Positions 37,358 through 49,280 of a stretch of 64,000 nucleotides of DNA are shown one piece after another. Every line of letters starts with the position of its first letter. The stretch's first letter is position 1. The position numbers and the translations under genes were made by a program. The stretch spans positions 64,636,884 to 64,700,883 of the forward strand of contig NC_083338.1 of assembly GCF_019175385.1 (NCBI RefSeq), given 5' to 3'. A model generated the notes under the pieces. It was not told where the DNA came from. It saw only the letters and a list, made by a program, of their open reading frames with translations, and searched no databases. This DNA is from Lycium barbarum. Taxonomy: Eukaryota > Streptophyta > Magnoliopsida > Solanales > Solanaceae.

Positions 37358-37415
37358 TCAGTACATTCTTCGTACTGACGTCCTTTTGTTTGTGGACGCT
37401 GCGTCATTCCCGCAG
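37358..37415 (+). other. Three-hairpin LTR cassette, I middle LTR
   Basis: SL1 TCAGTAC/GTACTGA, SL2 CGTCC/GGACG, SL3 CTGCG/CGCAG. The downstream hairpin is at 37537-37555 with stem AGCGGG/CCCGCT. Confidence 0.72.
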
Positions 37416-37863
37416 GTGCACAGGGAGACAGACTTGATCCATAGCTGCTTATTCAGAGATCACATAGCAGAGCTCCATTTATTTCGGAGCCATTGCTTTT
37501 GGGTACTTATTCTTTTGTGTATACAATTATGGGCATAGCGGGGTCCTGTCCCGCTAGTGTGATATGTTATACTCTTAGAGGCTCGTAGTCACGTGTATGT
37601 GGTTAGATATGTCTGGCTTTGTCGGCCTATATTTTGTATACCATTTTGTTGGCCTCGTCGGCCCGTGTACATTGATGTGGCATAAGTGTCTATGATGATA
37701 TAAAGATGTTGTTGTCCAAATGGGACTAGTTCGATGAATAAGAAGGGAATGCATGTCTAGTTATATGGCTCACCTAAATGTAACCATAAGTGTAAGCTAA
37801 GGGGTGCCCGGGTGGGCTAGCACCGGGCGCTTGTCGAGGCCCCTAGTCGGGTCGTGACAAAAG

Positions 37864-37875
37864 TGGTATCAGAGC
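37864..37875 (+). promoter_or_regulatory. I copy 2 tRNA-Met primer binding site
   Basis: TGGTATCAGAGC, four bases after the LTR end. The leader to about 38058 holds no other recognised feature. Confidence 0.9.
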
Positions 37876-38058
37876 AGTTCAGTCCTTGGGTGTGTCTACG
37901 AGCTGTGTCTAGTAGAGTCTTGGTTATGGGTGTGTTGCGCGCCACACTGAAGCTGCGGACATTTTAGGAATGAATGACCTTCTTTCTTCATAAGAATCGT
38001 GCGATAGAGCTATGGTGTAAGAAATTCTTGTTCCCTAAATCGTGTGTTGTGTATTTCA

Positions 38059-39340
38059 GAGAAGCCTAAAAAGGGAAAGGGTACAGGAGCCAAAAGGGCA
38101 AGACGGTGGAAAAAAGTGGGCTGAAAGAGCACCGCCACCGGTAGTCGAGGAAGATGAGTCCCAAAGTGCGGCTCAGTCTCAGTCCTCCCAGACAGTGCCT
38201 ATTACAGAGGAGCGTGAGGGAGCCTTAGCCCCAGCTCCAGCACCTCCACCAAATGCTTCTGGCCAAGATGTGAAATAGGCCATTAATTTGTTGACCCAGT
38301 TGGTTGCGGCCCAGACTCAGAGGCAAACTTCAGGGCATGGTGATAGGGTCGTTAGTGCAAGGGCCCGTGATTTCATTACTTTAAACCCTCCGGAATTCTT
38401 TGGGTCAAAGGCGGAGGAGGATCTTCAGGATTTTATCGATGGTATGTTGAGGACGCTTCAGTTGATACATGCTTCAGACACCTAGTCGATAGCGCTAGCG
38501 TCATATAGATTGAGAGATGTCTCGATCTAGTGGTATACGGTATGGATGGCTTCACGGGGGGCCAATGCACCTCCCCCGATATGGCAAGAGTTTGTTGATG
38601 CCTTTCTCCGTCATTACATGCCTCCGGAAGTTCGGCGAGCTAGGGCCGATAAATTCTTGAACTTGAGGCAAGGTAGTATGAGTGCCCTAGAGTATAGCCT
38701 CCGTTGTAATTCCTTGGCTAGGTATGATTCGGCCACGGTAGCGGATATGGGTGACCGGGTACACCGATTTGTAAAGGGCCTAGGGCCACACTTGATGGAT
38801 AAATGTTTGACTGCGTCCCTTCAGGATGGTATGGATATTGCACGCATTCAGGCGCATGCTCAGAACTTAGAAGAAGGCCTACAACAGCGGAGAAGTGAGC
38901 GTGAGCAAGATAGGGGTCATAGCAAGAGGGCCAGATCTTCAGGCCCAATGAGTGAGTCCAGAGGCGGACACAGGCAGCAGTTCCCCAGGCATTCAGGCTA
39001 TTCTACGACCTGTGCACCTCCACGGTTTTCAGGCCAGATATTTGATAGGTCTGCTCGTTCAGGGCCGAGTCCGAGTTATTCAAGACCTCAGTTTGGAGAT
39101 GATTCAGGCCAGTCAAGGCCACCCGTGCCATGATGTTCCCAGTGTGCGAAGTTGCGTTGGGGTCAGTGCCGATAAGGTTTAGATGTTTGCTATTCATGTG
39201 GCCAACCAGGCCATATCATGCGTGATTGCCCCTCAGTACATGGTAGAGGTAGGACCCAACCATCAGGGTCGGTAGCCGGATCTTCGGCATCTGTACACCC
39301 TACGGGGCCAGGTTCACATGTGCCAGGTGGCCATGGTAGA
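38059..39340 (+). pseudogene. I copy 2 gag remnant
   Basis: The basic N-terminus (KPKKGKGTGAKRARR) is in a different frame from the rest, and the expected ATG is absent (GAG at 38059). The main frame has stops at 38276-38278, 38483-38485, 38528-38530, 39131-39133 and 39173-39175. Recognisable parts are ARDFITLNPPEFFGSK, YMPPEVRRARADKFLNL and the zinc knuckle CYSCGQPGHIMRDC. No functional gag is possible. Confidence 0.87.
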
Positions 39341-41880
39341 GCCAGAGGGAGAGCTTCCAGTTCCAGCGGTCCTCAACACCGTATTTATGCTTTGGCTGGA
39401 TGCCAAGATCTCGAGTCTTCTCCTGACGTGGTCACAGGTATATTATCAGTATTCTCTCCTGATGTATATGCATTGATTGATCCGGGCTCCACATTGTCAT
39501 ATGTTACTCCACATATTGCTGGTCGATTTATAGTCGAGCCGGAGTAGATTAAACCTTTTGAGGTGTCTACACCCGTGGGTGAATCGGTAATAGCTAGCCG
39601 AGTATATAAAGATTGTATAGTTACGATTTGTGACCGTCGTACCATGATTTATTTGCATGAGCTAGAAATGGTAGACTTTGATGTTATTATTGGCATGGAT
39701 TGGTTGGCTTCTTGTTATGCCAATGTTAATTGTAGAATGAAGATGGTTCGTTTCCAATTTCCGGGGGAACCAGTCTTAGAATGGAAAGGGAATTCGGCGT
39801 CACCAAAAGGCAGGTTTATTTCCTATCTAAACGCAAGGAAGATGATCACGAAAGGATGTATTTATCATCTGGTACGAGTTTAAGATATAGAAGCTGAGTC
39901 GCCGACTCTTCAGTCAGTTTCCGTAGTGAATGAATTTCCGGATGTGTTCTCGGAAAACCTATATCTATTCGTCCATATAGAATGGCACCCGCAGAATTGA
40001 AAGAGTTGAAGGAGCAGCTGAAAGATTTGCTCGACAAAGGCTTCATTAGGCCTAGTTCATCCCCGTGGGGAGCGCCCGTATTGTTTGTCCGAAAGAAAGA
40101 TGGCTCCTTGAGAATGTGCATCGACTATCGGCAGTTGAACAAAGTGACGATTAAGAATAAATATCCTCTCCCGAGGATTGATGACTTGTTCGATCAATTG
40201 CAAGGTGCGAAATGGTTTTCAAAGATCGATTTGAGGTTCGGGTATCATCAAGTGAGGTTTAGGGAGAAAGATATCCCTAAGACAGCTTTTAGAACAAGAT
40301 ATGGTCATTTTGGATTCCGGGTGATGTCATTTGGGCAAACGAACGCGCCAGCGGTATTTATGGATTTGATGAATAATGTGTTCAGGCCCTTCCTGGATTT
40401 ATTTGTGATAGTATTTATCGATGATATTTTGGTGTATTCTAGATTCGAGGCAGAACATGCGGATCATTTGCGTATTGTCCTCAGAGTTCTTGGAACTCAA
40501 GAGCTATTTGCAAAATTTTCCAAATGCGACTTTTGGTTGAACTCGATAGCACTTTTAGGGCATATTGTTACAGCCGATGGTATTCGAGTGGATAGCCAAA
40601 AGATTGAGGCCGTGAAAACTTGGCCAAGGCCCACAACTCCTACGGAGGTTCGTAGTTTTCTAGGCTTAGCCGGTTATTACAGGAGGTTCGTTGAAGGTTT
40701 TTCTTCTATCTCAGCACCACTCACCAAGTTGACCCAGAAATCGATAAAGTTTCAGTGGATAGATGCTTGCAAACGTAGCTTCCAAGAGTTAAAGGGTAGA
40801 TTGACTTCTGCCCCAGTTTTGACACTTCCAGAGGGATTGGAGGGATATGTCGTTTATTGTGATGCTTCAGGTGTTGGGCTAGGTTGTGTATTGATGCAAC
40901 ATGGCAAGGTGATTGCGTATGCTTCAAGGCAATTACGAAAACATGAGCAGAATTATCCTACCCATGATCTAGAATTGGCCGCGGTGGTTCATGCATTAAA
41001 GATATGGAGACATTATTTATATGGTGTCCACGTGGATATTTACACAAATCATAAGAGTCTTCAATACATCTTCAAGCAGAAAGGGTTGAATCTGCGGAAA
41101 CGATGATGGTTAGAGTTGTTAAAGGATTACGATGTTGTTATCTTGTATCACCCGGGAAATTGGGATGATCATTTTCCACTCATAGAATTCGCTTACAATA
41201 ATAGTTATCACTCTAGCATTCAGATGGCACCGTATGAGGCCTTATATGGGCGGAAGTGTAGATCCCCGGTTGGGTGGTTCGAAATAGGAGAGGCTCAGTT
41301 GATAGGGCCAGACTTGGTTCAGCAAGCCATGGAGAAATATAAGCTCATAAAGGATCGGTTGTTAGCGGCTCAAAGTCGTCAAAAGTCCTATGCGGATAAT
41401 CGTCGAAGAGACTTGGAGTTCGAAGTGAAAGATTGGGTATTCTTGAAGGTATCGCCGATGAAGGGCGTTATGAGGTTTGGCAAAAAGGGGAAACTTAGTC
41501 CCTGATATATTGGGCCATATGAAATTGTACGAAAGATAGGCAAAGTGGCCTATGAGCTAGACCTACCTCCGGAATTGGAGTCGGTCCATCCTGTATTTCA
41601 TGTCTCGATGCTTCGTAAATGTATTGGAGATCCTACTAGGATCGTCCCAGTAAATGATGTGCAAGTGACAGAGAAATTGACTTATGAAGAGATACCCATT
41701 GCCATATTAGATAGGCAAGTACGGAGGCTTAGAAACAAAGAGGTGGCCTCAGTTAAGGTTCTATGGAGAAGTAGTAAACGAGAGGAAATAACGTGGGAAG
41801 CAGAAGAAAGTATGCGATCAAAATACCCGCATTTATTTCAGCCCTTAGAAGAAGTCCAAGATGAGGCGTCAAGATTATAA
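39341..41880 (+). pseudogene. I copy 2 protease to chromodomain remnant
   Basis: Same layout and same RNase H to integrase deletion as copy 1, sharing the stops after HLVRV, after NLRKR and after GKLSP. Unique lesions are a stop at 39545-39547 and a 64-base deletion (relative to 33206-33269) just before the RT, which shifts the frame. RT FIDD is kept. The final part to 41880 is the chromodomain. Confidence 0.88.
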
Positions 41881-42049
41881 GGTATGTATGCTGTCCTTTT
41901 TATGCTTTTTAGGTCGTGTGTGGCCAATTTTTATGCTATTACGTTGTGGCCCTATGTGGCATCGATATTATGGGTTGTTGTGACAGGGCGATAGTGCCAT
42001 ATTATAGGGGAAACTCTGGCGAAATTTTTACAGAATACCCGAACACTTT

Positions 42050-42084
42050 AACATTCGAGGACGAATATTCTTAGGAGGGAAGAA
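42050..42084 (+). promoter_or_regulatory. I copy 2 inverted repeat and polypurine tract
   Basis: As in copy 1: arms AACATTCG/CGAATATT at 42050-42069, purine run to 42084. Confidence 0.82.
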
Positions 42085-42299
42085 TGTTACACCTCGGGAA
42101 GAGGATTGCCAAGAGATGGCAAAAGTATTTGATAAGTATCGGAAGGGAATTACGAGCAACGAGTTAGAAAGGACTTAATGATGTCTCGGAGAAGAGTTAT
42201 AACGTCCCTTAAATCGATAATGAAGTGTTGAGAAAGTGTTAAAAAGGTTCCATAAGGATCGGAGGTCAAGCGAAGTGATGAGAATAATTTCAGTGGACT

Positions 42300-42556
42300 G
42301 ATGGGTTATACGGCTCATTATACAGACCGTATAATGTTTTACGGACCGTATAATGGACCGTAAAACCATCACAGTGAAGGTTGCTCACTGGTGACGTTTT
42401 ACGGTCAGTTATATGGACCGTAAAACCATTTTATGGACCGTATAGTGGACCATAAAATGGTCAAAGCGAGGGGTGCAGGACAGGCTCATTTGACGGTCAA
42501 GTTTACGGACCGTATAATGGTTATACGGACCGTAAAACGTACCGTATAATGGATCC
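42300..42556. repeat. Palindrome array in I right LTR
   Basis: Copy of the array at 35620-35870 with a few substitutions. Confidence 0.8.
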
Positions 42557-44038
42557 CGACAGATCAGTGGTGATTCATTAAATAAGGGACCAAGTTCATG
42601 AAATCATTTCAACATTTCATTCCTCTCTCTAAAATATCTCTCTACATTTATTATACAAGTTTTCAAGGATTATAAGTCATCAACAACATTAAATAAGTGA
42701 ATCAAGAGTAAGAATCCATCAAAGATCATCTAAAGTCAAGAAATCCAAATGGAGAAAAGCTAGGGTTTTACTCAAAGTGGAATATTATCAACTAAGGATC
42801 GTCCCTACAACATCTAAGGTAAGATTCATGCTATTGATATGTTGTTTAAGGTATTTGAGAGTTGAAATGCTTGGTCACTAGGAGAATATAGCAAAATGGG
42901 TCATGAATGATGAATAGTGATGTTTTGAGAAATAGTTTTAGTTGAATCATGAATGTCGTTGCGTCGTGATATAATTATGTTATAAATGGTGTTAAGATCA
43001 TGATCTAGACATTTCGACGAATGGACGAAGTGGGGTATGATGACCATGAAAATGGGTGAATAAGAAGCAAATTAAGGAATCTAGATAATGTGAATAATAT
43101 AGATGATTAAAAGCTATTGGTATGATATTATGAATGTATTGTTGACGTTTGGGAGTTGAATCACGATATGGGCAAATGTTGTATAAATAAAGGAGATGTT
43201 GTCTGATGTTTTCCAGCATTAGTCATATATGCTAGTTGTCGATTCTAATGATGGTATGCCCTTAATGAAGGAAGAAACATGATCATCGGAGGAGTACGCG
43301 CGAGTGTAGAATAGTGCGACGGAAAGGTATGTAAGGCTAACCCTTCTTTCATAAGGCATGGTTCTTTGGCCAAATTCCTAAATTCTCTATATGAGTATGT
43401 TGTCTCCAAATGATTGATATTCCGAGCTCGTAAGCTCATGATCCTTGATATGTACTACGATTGTACTACGCACCCCCTATCTGAGTAAGCCTATGATATA
43501 GACGTAGCGATAACGATGATGATAGTAATGATGATGATAATAATAATGATGTTAAAGGTGCCTACGGGCTAGTATGCTTATATGTGCCTATGAAGGGCTA
43601 TAATGAAACCCCGATCTTATAACGCCGGGTAGAATATATGTGTATGAATATGTATAGAGTATGTATACGATTACGAAACGCGCGCGCATCTGCAGATGGT
43701 ACGGATAACCCTGAAGCCTTGGTAGGGCCAGGTATGAGTAACCTTAAGCCTTGGTTGGCCAAGTATGTATATGGAACACCGATTCTACGAGGTCGGGTAT
43801 GTTATGTAAATGCTATGTATCTATGTATATATATATGTATAAGTTACGTAAATGGCATCATTAAGAGTACGAACATGTTATGTATATGGATGTATGTATG
43901 CGGATACGCAATAGAAACGGAATGTCCCTATGGAAAGCAAGTAAGTGTCATGATGATGATATTATTGTCTCCCCTCCTATGCTACTTCATATGTTGCTTA
44001 TTATGCTTCTATATCGATGTTGATCATGCTTTACATAC

Positions 44039-44096
44039 TCAATACATTCTTCGTACTGACGTCCTTTTATTTGTGGACGCTGCGTCATGCCCGCAG
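44039..44096 (+). other. Three-hairpin LTR cassette, I right LTR
   Basis: As the middle LTR, with SL1 changed to TCAATAC (one mismatch). The downstream hairpin is at 44218-44236. Confidence 0.7.
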
Positions 44097-44540
44097 GTGC
44101 ATAGGGAGACAGACTTGATCCATAACTGCTTATTCAGAGATCACACAGCAGAGCTCCATTTCTTTCGAAGCCATTGCTTTTGGGTACTTATTCTTTTGTG
44201 TATATAATTATGGGCATAGCGGGGTCCTGTCCCGCTAGTGTGATATGTTATACTCTTAGAGGCTGGTAGTCACGTGTATGTGGTTAGATATGTCTGGCCT
44301 TGTCGGCCTATATTTTGTATACCATTTTGTTGGCCTCGTCGGCCCATGTACATTCATGTGGCATAAGTGCCTATGATGATATAAAGATGTTGTTGTCCAA
44401 ATGGGACTAGTTCGATGAATAAGAACGGAATGCATGTCTAGTTATGTGGCTCACCTAAATGTAAGCATAAGTGTAAGCTAAGTGGTGCCTGGGTGGGCTA
44501 GCACCGGGCGCTCGTCGCAGCCCCTAGTCGGGTCGTGACA

Positions 44541-45957
44541 AGTTCATCCTCGGAGTGTCTACAGACCGTGTCTAGTAGAGTCTTGTTTATCGGTGTGTTA
44601 TGCACCACATCTATAAACAAGAAGCTACATGATATTTAGGATGTTGCTTTGATACGATCCTACTTGGCACACCTCATTTCAAGACTTACATCCAAGACCA
44701 AGATGTGAAACTTGAAGCTCTACAAGCGGCATGAATGATAAGGATAGCGTTGAAGGCCTTTGGAGGCCCATACAAGCCCCACAATGAGTCCTATGATGTG
44801 TGGGAGGTGGCTTGGGAGAGGCTTGAAGAATAAGCTACTAAAAAGGGGACCAAATGCGCAAAGTGGCCAAACGTGCAAATAGGGACATTTCTGCAAATTG
44901 GACACATGTGCAAACTTAGACACATGTGCAAACTTGGACAAGATCGGGAGTTGTCTATTTGTGCGAAGAAGGTTATACTTGAAAGAAGGCCATGCGTGCA
45001 AGGTTGATTAGAGGGCCATCTATGCAAGGAAGGGCGTGTTTGGCCATTGAAGGCCAATTCTTGAATTGAAGACTACACTAAGAAGACTGGCCAAACAAGG
45101 CCCTTACTTCATTAAGGGTAGCATTGTAATTGCCTATTAGTCTTCTTTACTTAGCTTGTATATATAACTTGTCTTTCATTTCATTAAGGAGATTACCTAG
45201 CTTTTGGATGGTGAATATTTGAGTGATGATAGCATTATCATAGTTTGTTTAGCTAGGGTTTAGCTTAGTTTAGTAAATTTAATGGTGGATTCCATTGTTT
45301 GGTCATGAACCTTTATTTCCATTGAAATTCATGAAAGGTAGTTCATTTGTGGATTCAATTGAATTCCTTTACCTTGATTTCAAATTGCTTTGGTTCTTTG
45401 GTTGAATTCAAATTAGGAGGGTCTAGGTTTCTATACTTAGGTTTGCCTATAGTCTTCATTACCAATTGGGTCAAGTATCTATCCTCTAATTCTCATCCCC
45501 TTTTTTTCTATCCTTAATTTCCGCATTTTGAGTTGATTTGGTTTCATCCCCAAATCGATTTGTTATCATACTTTTCCTTTTTACTCTAGATCGTGCAATA
45601 GAGCCAAGAGATTGGAAATGATATCCCTTATATATTGACCTTTCATTTCAGCAGGAGAGTGGTGTCGACAAGAGAAGGTGAATAATGCTATTGGGAGTTA
45701 CAGAGGTAAGATATTTCATCGAGGTTACGTTATCAGAAATTGTATATACAGAATGGCGAACCGGTCATCATCAAGGTAAGTTATTGTAAGTATAGTAAGA
45801 AAGTGGATTGGATGTATATATTGATGATAAGTTCAGTTATAAGGTGTGAACTGTAGGAGCTGAAGAAATCAGTAAAAAGATAAGTAACGGTAAGCAGGGT
45901 ATATGTCAGATATGGTATGAATGTTGTAGGTATGATTGAAACCTGCAGTTAAAGATT
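44541..45957 (+). other. J interior: leader, then unrecognised AT-rich tract
   Basis: 44541-44640 matches the A-type leader (GTCTACAGACCGTGTCTAG). From about 44650 to 45600 the sequence is unlike the other elements: a short tandem repeat of ACACATGTGCAAACTT (44892-44942), a TATA-like TGTATATATAAC near 45158, and sequence resembling an unrelated retrotransposon LTR. From about 45590 (GATCGTGCAATAGAG) leader-like sequence resumes. No ORF has family similarity. Confidence 0.6.
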
Positions 45958-46191
45958 GAAAGGGAAAGTAAACAGGAAAGTATAACAGGCACAGTTGGAG
46001 TTTAACATACGAGGTAAGTTCATCATTTTCATACTGTTTTTGATATTGGGAGCCCTGCGTGGCTATGATATGATATATATGTGTATATATGTTGGCCCTG
46101 TGAGGCATTGTTGGTATTTCTTGCGTGCAGGTTTTGGGATAGTAAGAAATACAGAGGAAACTCTGCCAAACCTTTCCTAGGAATAAAAAGG
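45958..46191 (+). repeat. J direct repeat, copy 1
   Basis: About 235 bases, from GAAAGGGAAAGTAAACAGG to AATAAAAAGGG. It contains TTGGCCCTGTGAGGCATTG, GCGTGCAGG and GAGGAAACTCTGCC. It recurs at 46396 and, less perfectly, at 49468. Confidence 0.85.
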
Positions 46192-46395
46192 GAATGAGAT
46201 ATAAGTTCGTAATATGTCTAGAAAGGTTGATATCGATATGGTAAAAAGAAAATGCTATGATAATTTGGAAGGGTATATGAAGAGATGATTTAGGAAAGGC
46301 TAGAAAGTTTTAATAGAGTGTTATATTGAGGTGTCGACTGAACTAATAAGCAGGGATAAATTACGACGAGTTTTTAGTTAAAAGAAGTAATAGTG

Positions 46396-46631
46396 TGAAA
46401 GGGAAAGTAAACAGGAAAGTATAACAAGCACAGTTTGAGTTTGACATACGAGCTAAGTTCATCATTTTCATACTGTTGTTGATATTCGGAGCCCTGCGTG
46501 GCTATGATATGATATATATGTGTATATATGTTGGCCCTGTGAGGCATTGTTAGTATTTCTTGCGTGCAGGTTTTGGGATATTAAGAAATACAGAGGAAAC
46601 TCTGCCAAAATTTTCCTAGGAATAAAAAGGG
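46396..46631 (+). repeat. J direct repeat, copy 2, ending in polypurine tract
   Basis: Second copy, 438 bases downstream of the first. It ends AATAAAAAGGG directly at the LTR start and so serves as polypurine tract. Confidence 0.85.
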
Positions 46632-49264
46632 TGTTATACCCCGTATTTTTGCCTGTTGGATTATTCCTAAGCTAATCGACATAAGTTTAAGGACAAGGTT
46701 ATTTTGAGACAAGGACTTTTCAATCCCGATTTTAATAGTGCACGGTTTGCACATTAATTACAATTAGTGTAGAAATATTAGTGGAGATTAGGGATTAATT
46801 AATCATGATCAGATTATTAAGTGGGGATTAATGATTAATTAAGCTAATTAGACCACCAAGTGGGCCCCACAACACATGCTTGAATCTGATTGGTGGTTAA
46901 TTGAGTGGGACACATGTCATAAGGGTGGACACGTGTCCCATGGAGGGGCTGCCTATTTATTCACATGGTGACTAATTGCTAAATATTTCATTCCATAATT
47001 TTCTTGAAAACAAAACTTATAGCACAGCCATGGCAGCTCACGGCCATGGCTGTTCACAATTGAGCTCAAGATTTCCATGGCTAAAAATCCTAAAAAAAAA
47101 TTCTACACGTCCCAAAGGAGGCAGCAAGTTAGAATCTAAATTGAGAAAGAAGAAGTGGTGCAATTGGTGCAAGTGATTATAGGATCTGTCATAATTAAAT
47201 TAAGGTAAAATTATTCTTCTTGAAATGTAATTGGAGTTAATGATGTTGTAATGGAGAGATTAAATTGTATTAGACGAAATTGGATGTAAGAAAATTACAT
47301 GGTTATCGTTGGCGTTGTAATGGGCAGAATTGGAGATGTTCTAATTAGATTAAGTTTGATTAGCGTTTTCATTATTATGGTATTATATTTGAAGGTAATT
47401 TGTTTATGTTTGAGGGCCGGAAATATAGTATAGATAAGTGTAGGTGCTTCTGTTCACGACAATATTATGCTCTTTTCCGTGTGTTTGTAATTTTGCAAAG
47501 TAAAGATCGAAAATAGTATTTTTGATGTCGTAGTTTTTTTGGACTGTTTCGAGCTTGTATTAGAATGATATTGAAGTAGTTTTATTGTACATGGGTGGTG
47601 GTTGATGTTGTTGTCGTATTGTTGTCGATATGGCTAGTAAATTTGGAAGAAAGCATGCGTATAAGATATCGTATAAGAAACGTATGTTCGTCTGTTTGGT
47701 GTATAATCGTAGATGTTAATGATTTGAATTGAAAAAGGATTAGGAGAGGTTATTGGGTTGTTATCATTGTTGTTGGTGTTGCTATGCTAATCGGAGGTTA
47801 ATTGGAAGTTCGGATTAGGCGAGTTATGTAGAGGAAATGCTGCCCGATATCCGTTAAGTTCTTAACTAATCAAAATACTAATCGAGAAGTATGAACTAAG
47901 AAATGATTCCTATAAGTAATTGGTTGTAGATTTATAAGCTGGAGAGTGGTAGTTTATTAACAATGGTGTTACTTTCATATTAAATAGGCTAAAGGGGCGA
48001 CGAAGCAAGCTTGGTTACAGTTAATCCATAACAGGTATGTAAAGCTAACCCTTCCTTCTTTTTGGCATGGTCTTTATGAAACAAACAGACGACGTGTATA
48101 TGACTCCAAAGAAGCTCTTATTCTTAGAAACACCGGGATGGTTAATGTTCTTGATTCCCAGACCTTATTTTATTATGTCTTGATACGTGTCTATGATTTC
48201 AGGCGTCCTATTTTGATATAATCCATTGTGAAACATTCGAAGGGTACTTGATATGACTATTGTCTTGATTTTCAAATGATAAGTTCATTTTGATTATTCT
48301 ATCGAGTCTCAGATATGACTTAGTTTGCATATGGTTGCTCACTACTTTGCTCGTGAATGCCTCAATATATCTTTCACCGAGTCCCGGGCTGAGGTGCGTT
48401 CTCGTGCACAGTTTCACTGCATTGTTCACCGAGTCCCTCACTAGAGGGTTGGGATACGGTATATTTATATATATGATGATATGATGAAATGATGATGTGA
48501 TTATGGCGCCAAGGATGGCATGTGATGACTTTATTCACCGAGTCCCATAATGGGCCGGGTAGGATATATGATATTGATATGCATGATTTACATTTCATAA
48601 GACAAGTGTATTGGTATTATGATTATCATACTTGTCTCCTGTAATCTCTATTTCAGTCATGATCCTCTTTATTGTATTTCATGCTCTATATACTCAGTAT
48701 ATATCTCGTACTGACCCCCTTTCTTCGGGGGGCTGCGTTTCATGCCCGCAGGTACAGATACTCGATTTGGTGATCCTCCAGCCTAGGACTTCTACTCAGC
48801 TGTCTTGGAGAGCTCCATTGTTCCGGAGCCTAGACTTTTGGTACAGATCTTTTGATGTATATATATGTTTGTCCAGAGGTACGGCGGGGCCCTGTCCCGT
48901 CATATTTCACTATTGATACTCTTAGAGGTCTGTAGACATATGTGTGGGTTGTGTATAGGTTTAGTTCAGCTGTGTCTACGTGATTTGCTATGGATATGTT
49001 CGTCTGTAGTGGCAGCCTTGTCGGCTTGCGTATCGTATTGGTATGTAGTGCAGCCTTGTCGGCATGCGTATCGTATTACGTTTTGATTAGTTGTGACTCC
49101 TCAAGAGACAGGTTTTCTTGATATATATGTGATGATGTTATGAACCTTTAGAGTTTTTGCAAGTTTCCATATTGTTCCTTGTTCAGTCTGACTATATCTA
49201 ACAGGTACATATACGAGTGTCTAGCTTGGGCACTAGTCATGGCCCACGGGGTTGGGTCGTGACA
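46632..49264 (+). repeat. Element J LTR (2633 bp)
   Basis: TGTTATACCCC...GGTTGGGTCGTGACA. Family 1, and the same type as F and G, whose LTRs appear here in the opposite orientation. It is preceded by a polypurine tract and followed by a PBS. Confidence 0.9.
48694..48751 (+). other. Three-hairpin LTR cassette, element J
   Basis: SL1 TCAGTAT/GTACTGA, SL2 CCCCC/GGGGG, SL3 CTGCG/CGCAG. The downstream hairpin is at 48883-48901. Confidence 0.7.
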
Positions 49265-49268
49265 AAAG

Positions 49269-49280
49269 AGGTATCAGAGC
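49269..49280 (+). promoter_or_regulatory. J primer binding site (one mismatch)
   Basis: AGGTATCAGAGC, four bases after the LTR end. The usual first T is A. Confidence 0.82.

Larger units (their letters stand above)
35399..37859 (+). repeat. I middle LTR (2461 bp)
   Basis: TGTTACACCTCGGG...GTCGGGTCGTGACA. It is both the 3' LTR of copy 1 and the 5' LTR of copy 2, since polypurine tract precedes it and PBS follows it. It includes the palindrome block at 35620-35870 and an AT-rich, ATG/ATGATG-rich stretch near 36800-36870. Confidence 0.92.
32230..44540 (+). mobile_element. Element array I: internal-LTR-internal-LTR
   Basis: Two copies of a family-2 internal region, each followed by an LTR (35399-37859 and 42085-44540). 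The copies are offset by about 6.69 kb and nearly identical. The first lacks its 5' LTR, leader and gag N-terminus. Both share several inactivating lesions, so the arrangement is a duplication of an already dead element. Confidence 0.88.
42085..44540 (+). repeat. I right LTR (2456 bp)
   Basis: Nearly identical to the middle LTR, differing by scattered substitutions and small indels. It is followed by A-type leader sequence (AGTTCATCCTCGG...), not by a PBS, so this is the outer end of the insertion; AGTTC may be the target duplication. Confidence 0.9.

Noticed and set aside
37125..37538. 137-residue ORF in the I middle LTR (similar at 43638-44207)
   Set aside because: It overlaps the hairpin cassette and LTR sequence, changes length between the copies, and has no known domain.
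45158..45170. TATA box of a host gene
   Set aside because: No coding sequence follows; more likely part of the foreign LTR-like tract in J.
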